Origin: Maricaulis sp.
GTDB lineage: Bacteria; Pseudomonadota; Alphaproteobacteria; Caulobacterales; Maricaulaceae
NCBI RefSeq assembly: GCF_015665295.1
Contig: NZ_JADFAJ010000009.1
Coordinates: forward strand, 41,923-105,922
Reading direction: 5' to 3'
Length of the DNA: 64,000 nucleotides
In this document: positions 50,777 through 61,060 of the stretch, piece after piece
Position numbering within the stretch: position 1 is the stretch's first letter
Layout: the number at the start of each line of letters is the position of its first letter
Position numbers and translations under genes: made by a program
The notes under the pieces: generated by a model
What the model saw: only the letters and a program-made list of their open reading frames with translations
Database searches by the model: none
Told to the model about the DNA's origin: nothing

Positions 50777-51142
50777 CTAGTCGAGAAACTGACGAACCGT
50801 CTCGATGAAGGTCGCAACCGTGATCGGCTTGGAAAGATAGGCTTCGCAACCGCCTTCGCGAATGCGTTCCTCATCACCCTTCATGGCAAAGGCCGTGACA
50901 GCCACCACCGGAATTGCGGCGAGGCTGTCATCGTCCTTGAGCCATTTGGTGACCTCAAGGCCGGACACCTCCGGCAGCTGGATATCCATGAGAATCAGGT
51001 CCGGCGTGTGTTCACGCGCCATCTCGAGCGCCTTGAAGCCGTCCTTGGTCTGCAGGGTCTCATAGCCATGAGCCTCCAGCAGATCGTTGAACAGCTTCAT
51101 GTTCAGCTCGTTGTCTTCGACAATCAGGACCTTTTTGGGCAT
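50777..51142 (-). CDS. divK: single-domain response regulator DivK
   Basis: A 121-residue CheY-like cell-fate regulator that binds PleC, DivJ and DivL. ATG 51142 ([20 protein letters not shown]) is the family start; the longer frame is upstream sequence. The key residues E9-D10, D53 ([13 protein letters not shown]), Thr in [12 protein letters not shown] and Lys in YLSKPI are all present. Numbering matches Caulobacter DivK D53. It forms an operon with pleD, an order conserved in stalked alphaproteobacteria. Confidence 0.96.
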   Translation of the reverse strand: MPKKVLIVEDNELNMKLFNDLLEAHGYETLQTKDGFKALEMAREHTPDLILMDIQLPEVSGLEVTKWLKDDDSLAAIPVVAVTAFAMKGDEERIREGGCEAYLSKPITVATFIETVRQFLD

Positions 51143-51217
51143 GACCTGCAGCATGTCGGTGACGCGCTTCCCGTTGTTTGCACGCGTTTTATCGTGCTTG
51201 TTGAACCCCGCCTGCAC

Positions 51218-51249
51218 TTAACCCGACTTTCCTTAACCAACCATGAGTC
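51218..51249 (-). promoter_or_regulatory. cell-cycle motifs upstream of divK
   Basis: Two GGTTAA elements on the minus strand (TTAA at 51218-51221 and 51233-51236) and a GANTC site (GAGTC, 51245-51249) lie 75-107 bp before divK. TTAACC is the CtrA half-site and GANTC the CcrM methylation site. The TTAA spacing is 11 bases, not the seven of the full CtrA box, so this is suggestive only. Confidence 0.35.
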
Positions 51250-51334
51250 ACGGGCCACTTTCCGGGCGTTTCGGAACAAGATAAGAACAAAAAAGGCCGA
51301 AAAAAGTATACGCCAGTTGGCAGAGGACGACAGG

Positions 51335-52246
51335 ATGAATCGAATCGGCATCGACCTCGGCGGGACAAAGATCGAAGCCCGGCTTTTTTCGGGCGACGGA
51401 CGCGAGCTGGCCCGGCAGCGCCTCGCCACGCCGCGTGACTATGATGGCACGCTCGGCACGCTCCGCGAACTGGTCGTCCAACTTGAAGCAACCCATGGTC
51501 CGGCGCGGGTCGGCATCGCCCATCCCGGCTCGATCAGCCCGGCCAGTGGCCTGATGCGGAACGCCAATTCCGTCTGGCTCAATGGCCGACCCTTCCGGGA
51601 TGACCTGTCAGCCGCGCTCGGCCGCATTGTGCGCAGCGCCAATGATGCCAATTGCTTTGCCCTCTCCGAGGCGCGCGACGGTGCCGGGCGGGAAGGCCGG
51701 GTCATCTTCGGCGTCATCCTGGGTACTGGCGTCGGCGGTGGCGTGGTGGTTCATGGCCGGCTTCTGGACGGTGCCCAGGGGATTGCCGGGGAATGGGGTC
51801 ACAACCCCCTGCCCTGGCCGGGCCCCGATGAACGGGACCCGCCGCCCTGCTGGTGCGGCAAGACCGGCTGTCTGGAAACCTGGCTGTCCGGCCCCGGACT
51901 GGCGGCAGACCACGCCCGGCGCCATGGCGGAACACTGACGGCGAATGCCATCTTCGAAGCGGCGGCAGCCGGCGATGCGGCGGCAACGGGCAGTGTCGCC
52001 CGGCATGCTGATCGGCTGGCCCGCGGACTGGCGACCGTCGCCAACATTCTCGATCCCGACGTGATTGTGCTCGGTGGCGGCGTGTCGAACGCCGCCGGCC
52101 TTTGCCAGCGAGTCACTGCGGCCCTGCCCGACTGGTTGTTTTCGGATGTCTGTCGCACGCGGGTCGTGCGCCATCAACATGGCGACGCCTCCGGGGTGCG
52201 CGGCGCAGCCTGGCTCTGGCCGGCCGATGAAAGTGGCGGGCCATGA
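51335..52246 (+). CDS. ROK-family sugar kinase
   Basis: A 303-residue cytoplasmic ROK kinase, probably for fructose, glucose, ManNAc or GlcNAc. The phosphate-binding loop is MNRIGIDLGGTKIEARL; the catalytic Asp lies in RSANDANCFALSEA. GTGVGGGVVVHGRLLDGAQG and the zinc signature CWCGKTGCLETWLSG (with an upstream His in GEWGHNPL) are all present. The gene lies divergent from divK, and its stop overlaps the dinB start. A CAGAGGA site precedes ATG 51335; the frame upstream runs antisense to pleD-divK and is not part of this gene. Confidence 0.92.
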   Translation: MNRIGIDLGGTKIEARLFSGDGRELARQRLATPRDYDGTLGTLRELVVQLEATHGPARVGIAHPGSISPASGLMRNANSVWLNGRPFRDDLSAALGRIVRSANDANCFALSEARDGAGREGRVIFGVILGTGVGGGVVVHGRLLDGAQGIAGEWGHNPLPWPGPDERDPPPCWCGKTGCLETWLSGPGLAADHARRHGGTLTANAIFEAAAAGDAAATGSVARHADRLARGLATVANILDPDVIVLGGGVSNAAGLCQRVTAALPDWLFSDVCRTRVVRHQHGDASGVRGAAWLWPADESGGP

Positions 52247-53532
52247 GCGATCCGGGCTATTGCCGGGCCTGTCTCACGCTGCTTCCCGGGCGCGCTGAGG
52301 CTTGCCCGGCCTGTGGCAGCCATCGCCTGCTGCGGCATGCCGAGCTGAACACGCTGTCGATCGCCCACATCGATTGCGACGCCTTCTTTGCGGCAATCGA
52401 GAAGCGCGACAATCCCGCGCTGGAAGACAGGCCGGTCATCATTGGCGGTCAGCAGCGCGGCGTTGTCTCGACCTGTTGTTATGTTGCACGGCTTTATGGC
52501 GTGCATTCGGCCATGCCGATGTTCAAGGCCCTCAAGGCCTGCCCGGACGCCGTGGTGATACGTCCCGAGCACGGCAAGTACGCGCGTGAAGGCCATCGCA
52601 TCCGCGACATGATGAAAGACATCACTCCGCTGGTGGAGCCGCTCTCGATCGACGAGGCCTTTCTCGACCTCACCGGCACCTCGCGCCTGCATGGTTCACC
52701 GCCAGCCCTCACCCTGCTGCGGCTGCAACGGCGGATCGAGGAGACGGTCGGCATCACGGTTTCGGTCGGCCTGTCCTTCAACAAGTTTCTTGCCAAGACG
52801 GCCTCCGATCTCGACAAGCCCAACGGGTTCGCGGTGATCGGCGAAGCGGAGGCGCTGGACTTCCTGGCGCCGCGCCCGGTGCGGTCGATCTATGGCGTAG
52901 GCCCGGCCTTCGCCGCCAGGCTGGAGCGCGACGGAATCCGCACGCTGGCTGATATCCGGCGCCAGGGCGACAAGCGCATGGCCGATCGCTATGGCGATAT
53001 GGGCTATCATCTCTCGCGCCTGTCGCGTGGCGAGGACCGGCGCAAGGTGTCACCCGAGCGTGAACGCAAGAGCGTGTCCTCGGAAACCACCTTCAACGCC
53101 GATCTTGATGATCGCGAGACTCTGGAAAAACACCTCTGGCGGCTGAGTGTGAAGGTCGCCGACCAGATGAAGGCCAAGGGCGTATCCGGCCAGGTGATAA
53201 CGCTGAAGCTCAAGACATCGGATTTTCGCTCACGTACCCGACGGCGCACGCTCAACGAAGCGAGCCAGCTTGCCGACACACTGTTCCGGGTCGGCCAGCA
53301 ATTGCTCGCACCGGAGATCGACGGCACCCGCTTCCGGCTGATTGGCATCGGCTTTTCCGGACTGCGCGACGCGGTTGGCGATGCCGGCGACCTGCTCGAC
53401 CCGCAAGCCATCCGCCGTGCCACCGCCGAACGGGCCATGGACAGGGCACGCGAGAAATTCGGTTGCGATGCGGTGATGAAAGGCCGCGGCCTCAGCTCGA
53501 AGCTGAAGCCGAAACCTGATCAAACCAGTTGA
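52243..53532 (+). CDS. dinB: DNA polymerase IV with N-terminal zinc ribbon
   Basis: A 429-residue Y-family translesion polymerase. Catalytic motifs are IAHIDCDAFFAAIEK and PLSIDEAFLDLTG (metal Asp/Glu), with the steric-gate region FFAAIE. The little-finger domain ends about residue 390, and the C terminus (SSKLKPKPDQTS) shows no clear beta-clamp motif. Before the palm there is a 35-residue extension with C7-x2-C10 and C21-x2-C24, a likely zinc ribbon absent from E. coli Pol IV. It starts inside the ROK kinase stop (ATGA), and its last 41 bases overlap the convergent hydrolase gene. Confidence 0.93.
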   Translation: MSDPGYCRACLTLLPGRAEACPACGSHRLLRHAELNTLSIAHIDCDAFFAAIEKRDNPALEDRPVIIGGQQRGVVSTCCYVARLYGVHSAMPMFKALKACPDAVVIRPEHGKYAREGHRIRDMMKDITPLVEPLSIDEAFLDLTGTSRLHGSPPALTLLRLQRRIEETVGITVSVGLSFNKFLAKTASDLDKPNGFAVIGEAEALDFLAPRPVRSIYGVGPAFAARLERDGIRTLADIRRQGDKRMADRYGDMGYHLSRLSRGEDRRKVSPERERKSVSSETTFNADLDDRETLEKHLWRLSVKVADQMKAKGVSGQVITLKLKTSDFRSRTRRRTLNEASQLADTLFRVGQQLLAPEIDGTRFRLIGIGFSGLRDAVGDAGDLLDPQAIRRATAERAMDRAREKFGCDAVMKGRGLSSKLKPKPDQTS

Positions 53533-54370
53533 AGACCAGCGGCCAGAAGCCGGCCGCGTCCCGCTTGAAGGCACCATGATGGTCGACCCGCTGTGCGCCG
53601 ATCTCGGCCGGGTCCAGGCGAACATGTTCCGACGGTGCGTTGGGATAGAGCTTCAACAGATCCTCGGCCGAACGCCTGGCGCACAACCGGTCATCCGTGA
53701 AGGTCCAGGAGCGGATCGGCGCCGTTATCGCGTCGAAATGGTGCGGCGTCAGCTGATCGAGATAAGCGCCGAAATAATCCGGTTTCGAGGCCCATTGCCG
53801 CCATTGCAGGAAGATATCGCGCGGCAGGGCTGTCCCGCCCCAGATGCCGCCGGCCGGTATATGTCCGGTGAAGGCGAGGCAGGCCGGTCCGTAGAGGAGC
53901 CAGAAGAACAGGGCCGACGGGCGATAGCTCAGTTCGTGGGCGCCCCAATACCCCGTCCCGACCGTGATGAAGGCGTGCGCCTTGATGCGGTCCGCATTGT
54001 CGGCAAACCCGGCGAGGTGCCCGCCGACCGAGTGACCGATTGCGAAGCGCGGGCCGCCCGGCACGAGCGCGGCGACACGGTCCAACGCAGCCGAATAGTC
54101 CAGTCGCCCCCAATCCACGATGTCGGCCTTGAAGCCGCGCATCTGTTTCGGCGCCGATCCGCCGATGCCGCGATAATCATAGATCAGGCAGGCATAGCCC
54201 CGCTCGGCGCCGGCCAGGGCAAGGCGACGGTACAGGCCCTTGGGGAAACCGGTCCCCGACGAGATCAGGACCGCGCCGTGCGGATTGTCCGGCGTGATGA
54301 TCCGGCCCGACAATGAATAGCCGTCGCGCGCCTCGAATCGGATCTCGTCTTCATGGATCAGGGTCATCAT
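53492..54370 (-). CDS. alpha/beta hydrolase
   Basis: A 292-residue cytoplasmic alpha/beta hydrolase, of the type often annotated as an alpha/beta fold or YheT-like esterase. Oxyanion region SSGTGFPKGLYRRLA, strand IYDYRGIGGSAPKQ, nucleophile elbow AIGHSVGGHLAG (catalytic Ser). An Asp candidate lies in WTFTDDRLCARRSAE and the His in RVDHHGAFKRD. The substrate is unknown. The 3' end overlaps dinB by 41 bases on the other strand. Confidence 0.86.
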   Translation of the reverse strand: MMTLIHEDEIRFEARDGYSLSGRIITPDNPHGAVLISSGTGFPKGLYRRLALAGAERGYACLIYDYRGIGGSAPKQMRGFKADIVDWGRLDYSAALDRVAALVPGGPRFAIGHSVGGHLAGFADNADRIKAHAFITVGTGYWGAHELSYRPSALFFWLLYGPACLAFTGHIPAGGIWGGTALPRDIFLQWRQWASKPDYFGAYLDQLTPHHFDAITAPIRSWTFTDDRLCARRSAEDLLKLYPNAPSEHVRLDPAEIGAQRVDHHGAFKRDAAGFWPLVFNWFDQVSASASS

Positions 54371-54475
54371 GCCTGCACCATGCCGGATGACGCGCGCGTC
54401 AAGTCAAGCATACAGATTGCATGGGGCCGATACGCCGCTAATCTCCCGCCGCAACGTCACAGACTGGAGCCTGAC

Positions 54476-54937
54476 ATGTCCGCCATCGACACCCGCCTCG
54501 CCGAGCTTGGAATCACCCTGCCGGAACCGGTCGCACCGGTCGCCAATTATGTGCCCTTCGTGCAGAGCGGCAGCCAGGTCTTCATTTCCGGCCAGATCTC
54601 GATCGGCGCGGACGGGCTGGTCACGGGCACGCTGGGCAGCAATATGGACGTCGCCGCCGGCCAGGCCGCAGCGCGCTTTTGCGCGATCAATCTCATCGCG
54701 CAGCTGAAGGTCGCCTGCGGCGGCGACCTCTCGCGCATGAAACGCGTTGTGAAACTGGGCGGCTTTGTCGCTGCCGTGCCGGGCTTTACCGATATCCCGC
54801 TGGTGATCAATGGCTGTTCCGACCTGATGGTCGAGGTGTTCGGCGATGCCGGCCGCCATGCCCGCTCGGCCGTGTCCTGCCCGGTCCTGCCGCTGGGCGC
54901 AGCGGTTGAGGTCGATGGCGTGTTCGAAATCGCCTGA
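54476..54937 (+). CDS. RidA-family protein
   Basis: A 153-residue protein of the YjgF/YER057c/RidA superfamily, the longer subfamily. LAELGITLPEPVAPVANYVP, GQVFISGQ-like (SQVFISGQISIGADG) and NMDVAAGQAAARFCAINLIA are typical. The conserved Arg of the active cleft is in HARSAVSCPVLPLGAAVEVD. RidA proteins hydrolyse reactive enamine/imine intermediates; in this subfamily the activity is less certain. ATG 54476 is the family start; the upstream frame lacks homology. Confidence 0.93.
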   Translation: MSAIDTRLAELGITLPEPVAPVANYVPFVQSGSQVFISGQISIGADGLVTGTLGSNMDVAAGQAAARFCAINLIAQLKVACGGDLSRMKRVVKLGGFVAAVPGFTDIPLVINGCSDLMVEVFGDAGRHARSAVSCPVLPLGAAVEVDGVFEIA

Positions 54938-55115
54938 CGCGCCTGCCATCAGCCTGCGGGAGCGGCCGCGACGTCAGCCGTGGACAGGGACAGGCGGGCC
55001 AGAAAACTGGCAAGCGGCGACATCGGCAGTGCAGAATCAAGCCGGCGCGACGATGCAAGGCCTCGAACCGGTCGACCGTCTTCACCCCACGCGAAATTTA
55101 CAGACCCCGGCCTCG

Positions 55116-55144
55116 CCCTGTCTGCCGGGCTGGGCTAGACAGGG
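55116..55144. other. inverted repeat upstream of the DsbA-like lipoprotein
   Basis: CCCTGTCT and AGACAGGG, a perfect eight-base inverted repeat with a 13-base spacer, 24 bp before the start codon. It could be a dimer operator or an mRNA hairpin near the ribosome binding site (CGGAGGG). Confidence 0.4.
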
Positions 55145-55168
55145 TCCAAACACCGGAGGGTCACCCCA

Positions 55169-55912
55169 ATGCATCGCTTGTTCGCCATTCTAGCGGCCTC
55201 GGTCGCGCTTCTCGGCTGCCAACAGCCCGCCGCCTCCGCGCAGCTGAGCGAAACCGACCGCGACGATGTGCGAGAGATCGTCCGGGATTACATCCTGGAG
55301 CATCCGGAGATCATCGAGGAAGCCCTGATCGAACTGCAGCGGCGGGCCCGCGCACGGGAAATGCAGTCGGTCTATGAGGCCGTCGCCGCGAACAGCGATG
55401 CGATCTTCAACGACGACCGCGATCCACGCCTCGGCAGCGACAGCGCCGAAGTCGTGATCGTGGAATTCATGGACTATAAATGTTCCTATTGTCGCGTCGC
55501 CGCCGCCTGGGTGGAAGGGGTCCGCGAGGAATATGGCGACCGCGTCCAGATCGTGTTCAAGGAATATCCGATCCTCGGCGATGACTCGGTCGAGGCGGCG
55601 GTCGCCGCTCTCGCGGCGCTGCGCCAGGGTGAAGAGGTCTATGCCGCCTTCCACCTTGCGATGGTGCGCTCGTCCGGCCCGCTTCCATCCGACCGGATCG
55701 ACCAGCTGGCGACCGTGTCCGGCGTCGATGTGGCCCGCATGCGGACCGACATGGAAGACCCGGCCATCATGGCCCACATCAACCAGGTCCGGTCTCTCGG
55801 CCGCGCCCTCAATGTCACGGGCACGCCCTTCTTCATCGTCGATGGCACCGTGATCCCGGGAGCCAATGAGATGGCGCTGGACGAGGCCCTGGCGGCTGCC
55901 CTGCGGGGCTAG
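55169..55912 (+). CDS. DsbA/ScsC-like thioredoxin-fold lipoprotein
   Basis: 247 residues. The N terminus [17 protein letters not shown] is a lipoprotein signal with lipobox LLGC (C17). A coiled or helical segment follows ([20 protein letters not shown]), as in disulfide isomerases with an N-terminal oligomerisation helix. The thioredoxin-fold domain has the redox site C105-S-Y-C108 ([10 protein letters not shown]) and the cis-Pro loop [11 protein letters not shown]. It should be a periplasmic thiol oxidase or isomerase anchored in a membrane. Its stop shares CTAG with thiG. Confidence 0.93.
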   Translation: MHRLFAILAASVALLGCQQPAASAQLSETDRDDVREIVRDYILEHPEIIEEALIELQRRARAREMQSVYEAVAANSDAIFNDDRDPRLGSDSAEVVIVEFMDYKCSYCRVAAAWVEGVREEYGDRVQIVFKEYPILGDDSVEAAVAALAALRQGEEVYAAFHLAMVRSSGPLPSDRIDQLATVSGVDVARMRTDMEDPAIMAHINQVRSLGRALNVTGTPFFIVDGTVIPGANEMALDEALAAALRG

Positions 55913-56712
55913 ATCAGGCCTGACAGCGGGCTCGACGGATCGGCGTATCGCTTTTTCGGCATACGACCGGCGAGATAGCTCTCACGACCGGCAATGACCG
56001 CATGGCGCATCGCACGCGCCATGCGGACAGGGTCCTTCGCCTCGGCGATGGCGGTGTTCATCAGGACACCGTCACAGCCCAGCTCCATTGCCACGGTGGC
56101 GTCGGAGGCGGTGCCGACGCCGGCATCGACGATGACCGGCACCTTGGTCTGTTCGATGATGAGGCGGATATTGACGGGGTTCTGAATGCCCAGCCCGGAA
56201 CCGATCGGGGCGCCCAGCGGCATGATGGCGCAACAGCCGATCTCTTCCAGCTTCTTCGCGTAAACCGGGTCATCCGAGCAATAGACCATGACGTCGAACC
56301 CGTCCTTGATCAGCAATTCGGCGGCGCGCAGCGTCTCGGCCATGTCGGGATAGAGATGCTTGGGGTCGGACAGGACTTCCAGCTTGACCAGGTTCCAGCC
56401 ACCGGCCTCACGGGCCAGGCGCAGCGTGCGTACGGCATCCTCGCCGGTGAAACAGCCGGCCGTGTTGGGCAGGAAGGTGTAGTCGTCCGGCGAAATGAAA
56501 TCGACCAGGCGCGGCTCGTCCGGATTGGACAGGTTCACGCGCCGGATCGCGACGGTGATCATCTCGGCGCCGGAGGCTTCAAGTGCCTGTGCATTCTGGG
56601 CATAGGTCTTGTACTTGCCGGTGCCGATGATCAGGCGCGAGTTGAAGGGACGACCGGCCACGACCAGCGGCTTGTCCTCGTACGGGGCATTCACTGTCTG
56701 GGCGTCATCCAT
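55909..56712 (-). CDS. thiG: thiazole synthase ThiG
   Basis: A 267-residue TIM-barrel enzyme that forms the thiazole phosphate of thiamin from DXP, dehydroglycine and ThiS-thiocarboxylate. ATG 56712 with GGAGGTG upstream begins [18 protein letters not shown]. Typical motifs are [68 protein letters not shown] (Schiff-base Lys), [16 protein letters not shown] and [19 protein letters not shown]. It follows thiS after one base. No TPP riboswitch is seen upstream. Confidence 0.96.
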   Translation of the reverse strand: MDDAQTVNAPYEDKPLVVAGRPFNSRLIIGTGKYKTYAQNAQALEASGAEMITVAIRRVNLSNPDEPRLVDFISPDDYTFLPNTAGCFTGEDAVRTLRLAREAGGWNLVKLEVLSDPKHLYPDMAETLRAAELLIKDGFDVMVYCSDDPVYAKKLEEIGCCAIMPLGAPIGSGLGIQNPVNIRLIIEQTKVPVIVDAGVGTASDATVAMELGCDGVLMNTAIAEAKDPVRMARAMRHAVIAGRESYLAGRMPKKRYADPSSPLSGLI

Positions 56713-56713
56713 C

Positions 56714-56917
56714 TCATCCACCTCCAACAAACGCGACAATCTCGATCCGGTCGCCATCGGCGAGCACGGTCTGGTCATATTGCGAGCGCGGCACAATGGC
56801 CAGATTGCGTTCGACAGCGATCTTGCGACCATCGAGGCCCAACAGCCCGACGAGATCGCTCACACTGGTATCGGGGTCGACCTTGCGGCCGTCACCATTG
56901 ACTGTCAGCTGCAGCAT
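56714..56917 (-). CDS. thiS: sulfur carrier protein ThiS
   Basis: A 67-residue ubiquitin-like carrier that delivers sulfur to ThiG as a C-terminal thiocarboxylate. [14 protein letters not shown] begins the fold; [17 protein letters not shown] and [16 protein letters not shown] end it, with the required terminal Gly-Gly followed here by a third Gly. ATG 56917 is chosen; the upstream frame is longer without homology. It is co-transcribed with thiG. Confidence 0.94.
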   Translation of the reverse strand: MLQLTVNGDGRKVDPDTSVSDLVGLLGLDGRKIAVERNLAIVPRSQYDQTVLADGDRIEIVAFVGGG

Positions 56918-56990
56918 GGTCTTCGCTGGCCTTTCCGTGAGTCCCTCGTTAGACCCGTGGTAAATCCCGTTACGGATGCAAAGCAAGGCC

Positions 56991-57431
56991 ATGATCCAAC
57001 CGATTCACATTCTCAATGGTCCCAACCTCAACCTCCTGGGCACGCGCGAGCCGGAAATCTACGGCGCGCTGAGCCTGGCGGAGATTGAACAGGCCTGCGC
57101 TGGACATGCCCGTGACTTGGGGTATGGCATCGTCTTTCGCCAGTCCAATCATGAGGGCGAGCTCATTGACTGGCTACATGACGCAAACGTCAATGCGAGT
57201 GCAGTTGTTTTCAATCCGGCTGCATTCACACATACATCGGTCGCTTTGCATGACGCGGTTCGCGCTATAGAACCTCCCGTCATCGAAGTTCACTTGAGTC
57301 AGACTGCAGCACGCGAAGCATTCCGGCACCATTCCTATATCGCCCTTGCGGCCCGCGGATCGATCACCGGTCTGGGACTGCAAAGCTACCTGCTGGGCAT
57401 CAACGCTGCCGTCTCCAGTATCGGCAACTGA
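56991..57431 (+). CDS. aroQ: 3-dehydroquinate dehydratase, type II
   Basis: A 146-residue enzyme of the shikimate pathway. IHILNGPNLNLLGTREPEIYG holds the catalytic Tyr/Arg region and is diagnostic. FRQSNHEGELIDWLHDA, VVFNPAAFTHTSVALHDA (catalytic His) and PPVIEVHLSQTAAREAFRHHS complete the active site. ATG 56991 follows AAGCAAGG; an in-frame ATG lies 15 bases upstream. accB starts 21 bp after the stop, a common alphaproteobacterial order. Confidence 0.96.
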   Translation: MIQPIHILNGPNLNLLGTREPEIYGALSLAEIEQACAGHARDLGYGIVFRQSNHEGELIDWLHDANVNASAVVFNPAAFTHTSVALHDAVRAIEPPVIEVHLSQTAAREAFRHHSYIALAARGSITGLGLQSYLLGINAAVSSIGN

Positions 57432-57452
57432 CGGAACCAAAGGCCTTTCATC

Positions 57453-57938
57453 ATGAGTTCTGATTCCCGACCCCGCTCCCCGATCAGCGCGAAACTTGTC
57501 CGCGAACTGGCGGACATTCTTCGTGAGACCGACCTTTCGGAAATCGAGGTCGAGCGTGGCGACCTGCGCCTCAAGATCGCCCGTCAGATTACTGCAGCCC
57601 CGGTGGTCCACACCGTCGCGGCTTCGGCCCCGGCTGTTGCGGCAGCGCCAGCCGCCGTGCCCGCTTCGGCAGCACCCGCCGCAGCCTCCGGCCCGGCGGA
57701 CGATGCGAATGCCGTGAAGTCTCCGATGGTCGGCACCGCCTACCTCAAGCCGAATCCGGATGCGGTGAATTTCGTGAAGATCGGTGACCAGGTGAAGACC
57801 GGCGATACCGTCCTGCTCATCGAGGCCATGAAGACCTTCAATCCGATCACGGCCGAGAAGTCCGGTACGATCACCGATATTCTCGTCGAAGACGGCCAGC
57901 CGGTCGAATACGGCGAACCGCTCTTCGTCCTGTCCTGA
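57453..57938 (+). CDS. accB: biotin carboxyl carrier protein of acetyl-CoA carboxylase
   Basis: A 161-residue carrier of the biotin used in malonyl-CoA formation. An N-terminal helix ([21 protein letters not shown]), an Ala/Pro-rich flexible linker (residues about 50-88), and a biotinyl domain with the biotinylated Lys in [11 protein letters not shown]. It also has the BCCP-type segment [19 protein letters not shown]. accC follows after 25 bp. Confidence 0.97.
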   Translation: MSSDSRPRSPISAKLVRELADILRETDLSEIEVERGDLRLKIARQITAAPVVHTVAASAPAVAAAPAAVPASAAPAAASGPADDANAVKSPMVGTAYLKPNPDAVNFVKIGDQVKTGDTVLLIEAMKTFNPITAEKSGTITDILVEDGQPVEYGEPLFVLS

Positions 57939-57963
57939 CGCGACCAGCAAGGCGAGCGACGAC

Positions 57964-59310
<1,347 letters not shown>

Positions 59311-59341
59311 TCGGCCCGGACAGCCGGGTTGAGGAGTGATC

Positions 59342-59992
59342 ATGCGCGGCTTCGGTGCCGAGGAATTGCTCAACTGCTACGCCCGCGGTGTCTTCCCGAT
59401 GGCCGAGGGCCGGGACGACCCGCGCATCTACCTCCTCGACCCGGACGAGCGCGGAATCATCCCGCTGGATGGGTTTCACGTTTCACGCAGCCTGAAGAAG
59501 ACCGTTCGCCAGAACGCGTTCCAGATCACCGTGGATCATGCCTTTGCAGCGGTCGTCGCCGGCTGTGCCACGCCGGCGGCGGGCCGCGAGGAAACCTGGA
59601 TCAATGACGGGATCATCCGGCTCTATTCCGACCTGCATGCCGCCGGCTATGCCCATTCGGTGGAATGCTGGTCCGGCGGCGATCTGGTCGGCGGCCTGTA
59701 CGGCGTCTCGCTGGGCGCGGCCTTTTTCGGCGAGAGCATGTTCTCGCGCCGTCGCGACGCCTCAAAGGTCGCCCTGGTGCATCTGATCGCGCGCTTGCGG
59801 GCCGGAGGCTACAGCCTGCTCGACACGCAATTCACCACCGAGCATCTGGAGAGTTTTGGTGCGCAGACAATCTCGCGCAGTGACTATCGCGAAAGACTTG
59901 GCGATGCGCTGATTTTCGAGGCGGACTTCAAGGCCCTGCCCGACGAGATTTCCGGCGCTCAGGCCCTGCAGTCGATCACCCAGACGTCATAA
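59342..59992 (+). CDS. aat: leucyl/phenylalanyl-tRNA-protein transferase
   Basis: A 216-residue enzyme that adds Leu or Phe to N-terminal Arg/Lys, making ClpS substrates; clpS-clpA are also in this window. [69 protein letters not shown] and [20 protein letters not shown] are hallmarks. ATG 59342 has GAGGAG five bases away; a GTG six bases upstream is less likely. The last 34 bases overlap the DUF2155 gene. Confidence 0.96.
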   Translation: MRGFGAEELLNCYARGVFPMAEGRDDPRIYLLDPDERGIIPLDGFHVSRSLKKTVRQNAFQITVDHAFAAVVAGCATPAAGREETWINDGIIRLYSDLHAAGYAHSVECWSGGDLVGGLYGVSLGAAFFGESMFSRRRDASKVALVHLIARLRAGGYSLLDTQFTTEHLESFGAQTISRSDYRERLGDALIFEADFKALPDEISGAQALQSITQTS

Positions 59993-60447
59993 ACGGGATG
60001 TTCGAGCGGGTTCTGGGCCGGCCGCGAGGCAAACATCCAGCCGGAAAAAATCTGCTCGCCATCAACATCGACACCGAACCCGTCCGTGCGCCGGTCATTG
60101 ATCTGCAGGAAGGCATAGGTTTCAGGCGTCTCTTCCGGCGGGCGCTTGCGGCAATACTGCGCCGTGATCGACAAGGCGCCGAACTCGACCGTGTCACCGA
60201 TCGCGATCTCGAAATCGCGAGTGCGGGCGGTCACCTTGTCGAGGCCACGAAGCACGACAGTGGTGCCGGGCTGCGAAGACAAGGGCCCGCGCTCGGGCAT
60301 GGCGTCCGGATCATCGCGGCGCAACAGGTTGGAGGCATCCTGGGCGGATGGCGCAACCGGCTGGTCGCCATCCGGGCGCTCATCCTGGGCCAACAGGGGT
60401 GCGGCAAGCGCGAGCGAGACAATCGAGGCGAATACACAGGTTTTCAT
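59959..60447 (-). CDS. DUF2155 secreted protein
   Basis: A 162-residue protein with a signal peptide ([20 protein letters not shown]). The C-terminal half is the DUF2155 domain: [67 protein letters not shown]. The family is alphaproteobacterial, periplasmic and of unknown function. It commonly sits downstream of the NDUFA12 gene, as here, 42 bp away. Confidence 0.9.
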   Translation of the reverse strand: MKTCVFASIVSLALAAPLLAQDERPDGDQPVAPSAQDASNLLRRDDPDAMPERGPLSSQPGTTVVLRGLDKVTARTRDFEIAIGDTVEFGALSITAQYCRKRPPEETPETYAFLQINDRRTDGFGVDVDGEQIFSGWMFASRPAQNPLEHPVYDVWVIDCRA

Positions 60448-60489
60448 GACGCATACCCTGTCGCGGGATTGTGACGCGGTAAAGGCGGA

Positions 60490-60906
60490 TTATGCCTCGT
60501 CCGGGGACCAGGCTTCGTAATCACCGGTGGTCGCCTGGCGGCGGTCACGCGTCGCGAGCGAACCGGTCGGACGATAGGCGTGCACCGTGCCGGTGAGATT
60601 GGGATGGTGATCCTTCTCCCAGGGCTGTCGCATCAGCGGGGTCTCGCTCGGGAGCTCGTCGAACGTGTGGTGCAGCCAGCCATGCCAGTCGGACGGCACG
60701 CGCGAGGCGTCGGCATAACCCTTGTAAATCACCCAGCGACGCTTCTGACCCTGGCCATCGGGACCGGTGACACCCGATTCCTCGAAATAGCGATTGCCGT
60801 ACTCGTCCGAGCCAACCTGTTTGGCGCCGCGCATGCGCAGCGTCAGGAAGGTTCCCGGGGTGGCATCTTTCCACCACACGAAGATTTTTGAAATCAGTCC
60901 GAACAT
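60490..60906 (-). CDS. NADH:ubiquinone oxidoreductase subunit NDUFA12 (B17.2-like)
   Basis: A 138-residue accessory subunit of respiratory complex I that alphaproteobacteria share with mitochondria. Motifs: VGSDEYGNRYFEE, RRWVIYKGYADASRVPSDWH, GWLHHTFDELP, PWEKDHHPNLTGT. The protein sits on the peripheral arm. Its gene is outside the main nuo operon, as usual. It is divergent from the NrdJ-like gene. Confidence 0.95.
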   Translation of the reverse strand: MFGLISKIFVWWKDATPGTFLTLRMRGAKQVGSDEYGNRYFEESGVTGPDGQGQKRRWVIYKGYADASRVPSDWHGWLHHTFDELPSETPLMRQPWEKDHHPNLTGTVHAYRPTGSLATRDRRQATTGDYEAWSPDEA

Positions 60907-60919
60907 TGTCAGCGGCTCC

Positions 60920-61044
60920 GAGTCGGTCGAGGCAGGCTTGGCCTATATGCCCCTGTCGGGCAGCCGGGTCCAGTGTTGAACGCGGCGGGTTTCAGGACAG
61001 CGGGACGACGCGGTAGACTCTGCATGAGCCCGAACGATTCGGGC
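60920..61044 (+). promoter_or_regulatory. three GANTC sites and a hairpin upstream of the NrdJ-like gene
   Basis: GAGTC 60920-60924, GACTC 61016-61020 and GATTC 61036-61040 lie within 125 bp. The third sits in a perfect hairpin GCCCGAA-CGA-TTCGGGC (61028-61044) directly before the ribosome binding site GGGAGGG (61046-61052). GANTC is the CcrM methylation target in Caulobacter-type bacteria. No NrdR box is seen. Confidence 0.5.
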
Positions 61045-61060
61045 CGGGAGGGAATTCAGC

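Noticed and set aside
56918..56990. Possible TPP riboswitch before thiS-thiG
   Set aside because: The 73-bp gap is too short and has no CUGAGA-like core.
60907..61060. NrdR box upstream of the NrdJ-like gene
   Set aside because: I looked for the tandem ACA-N-ATAT-like motif and found none.
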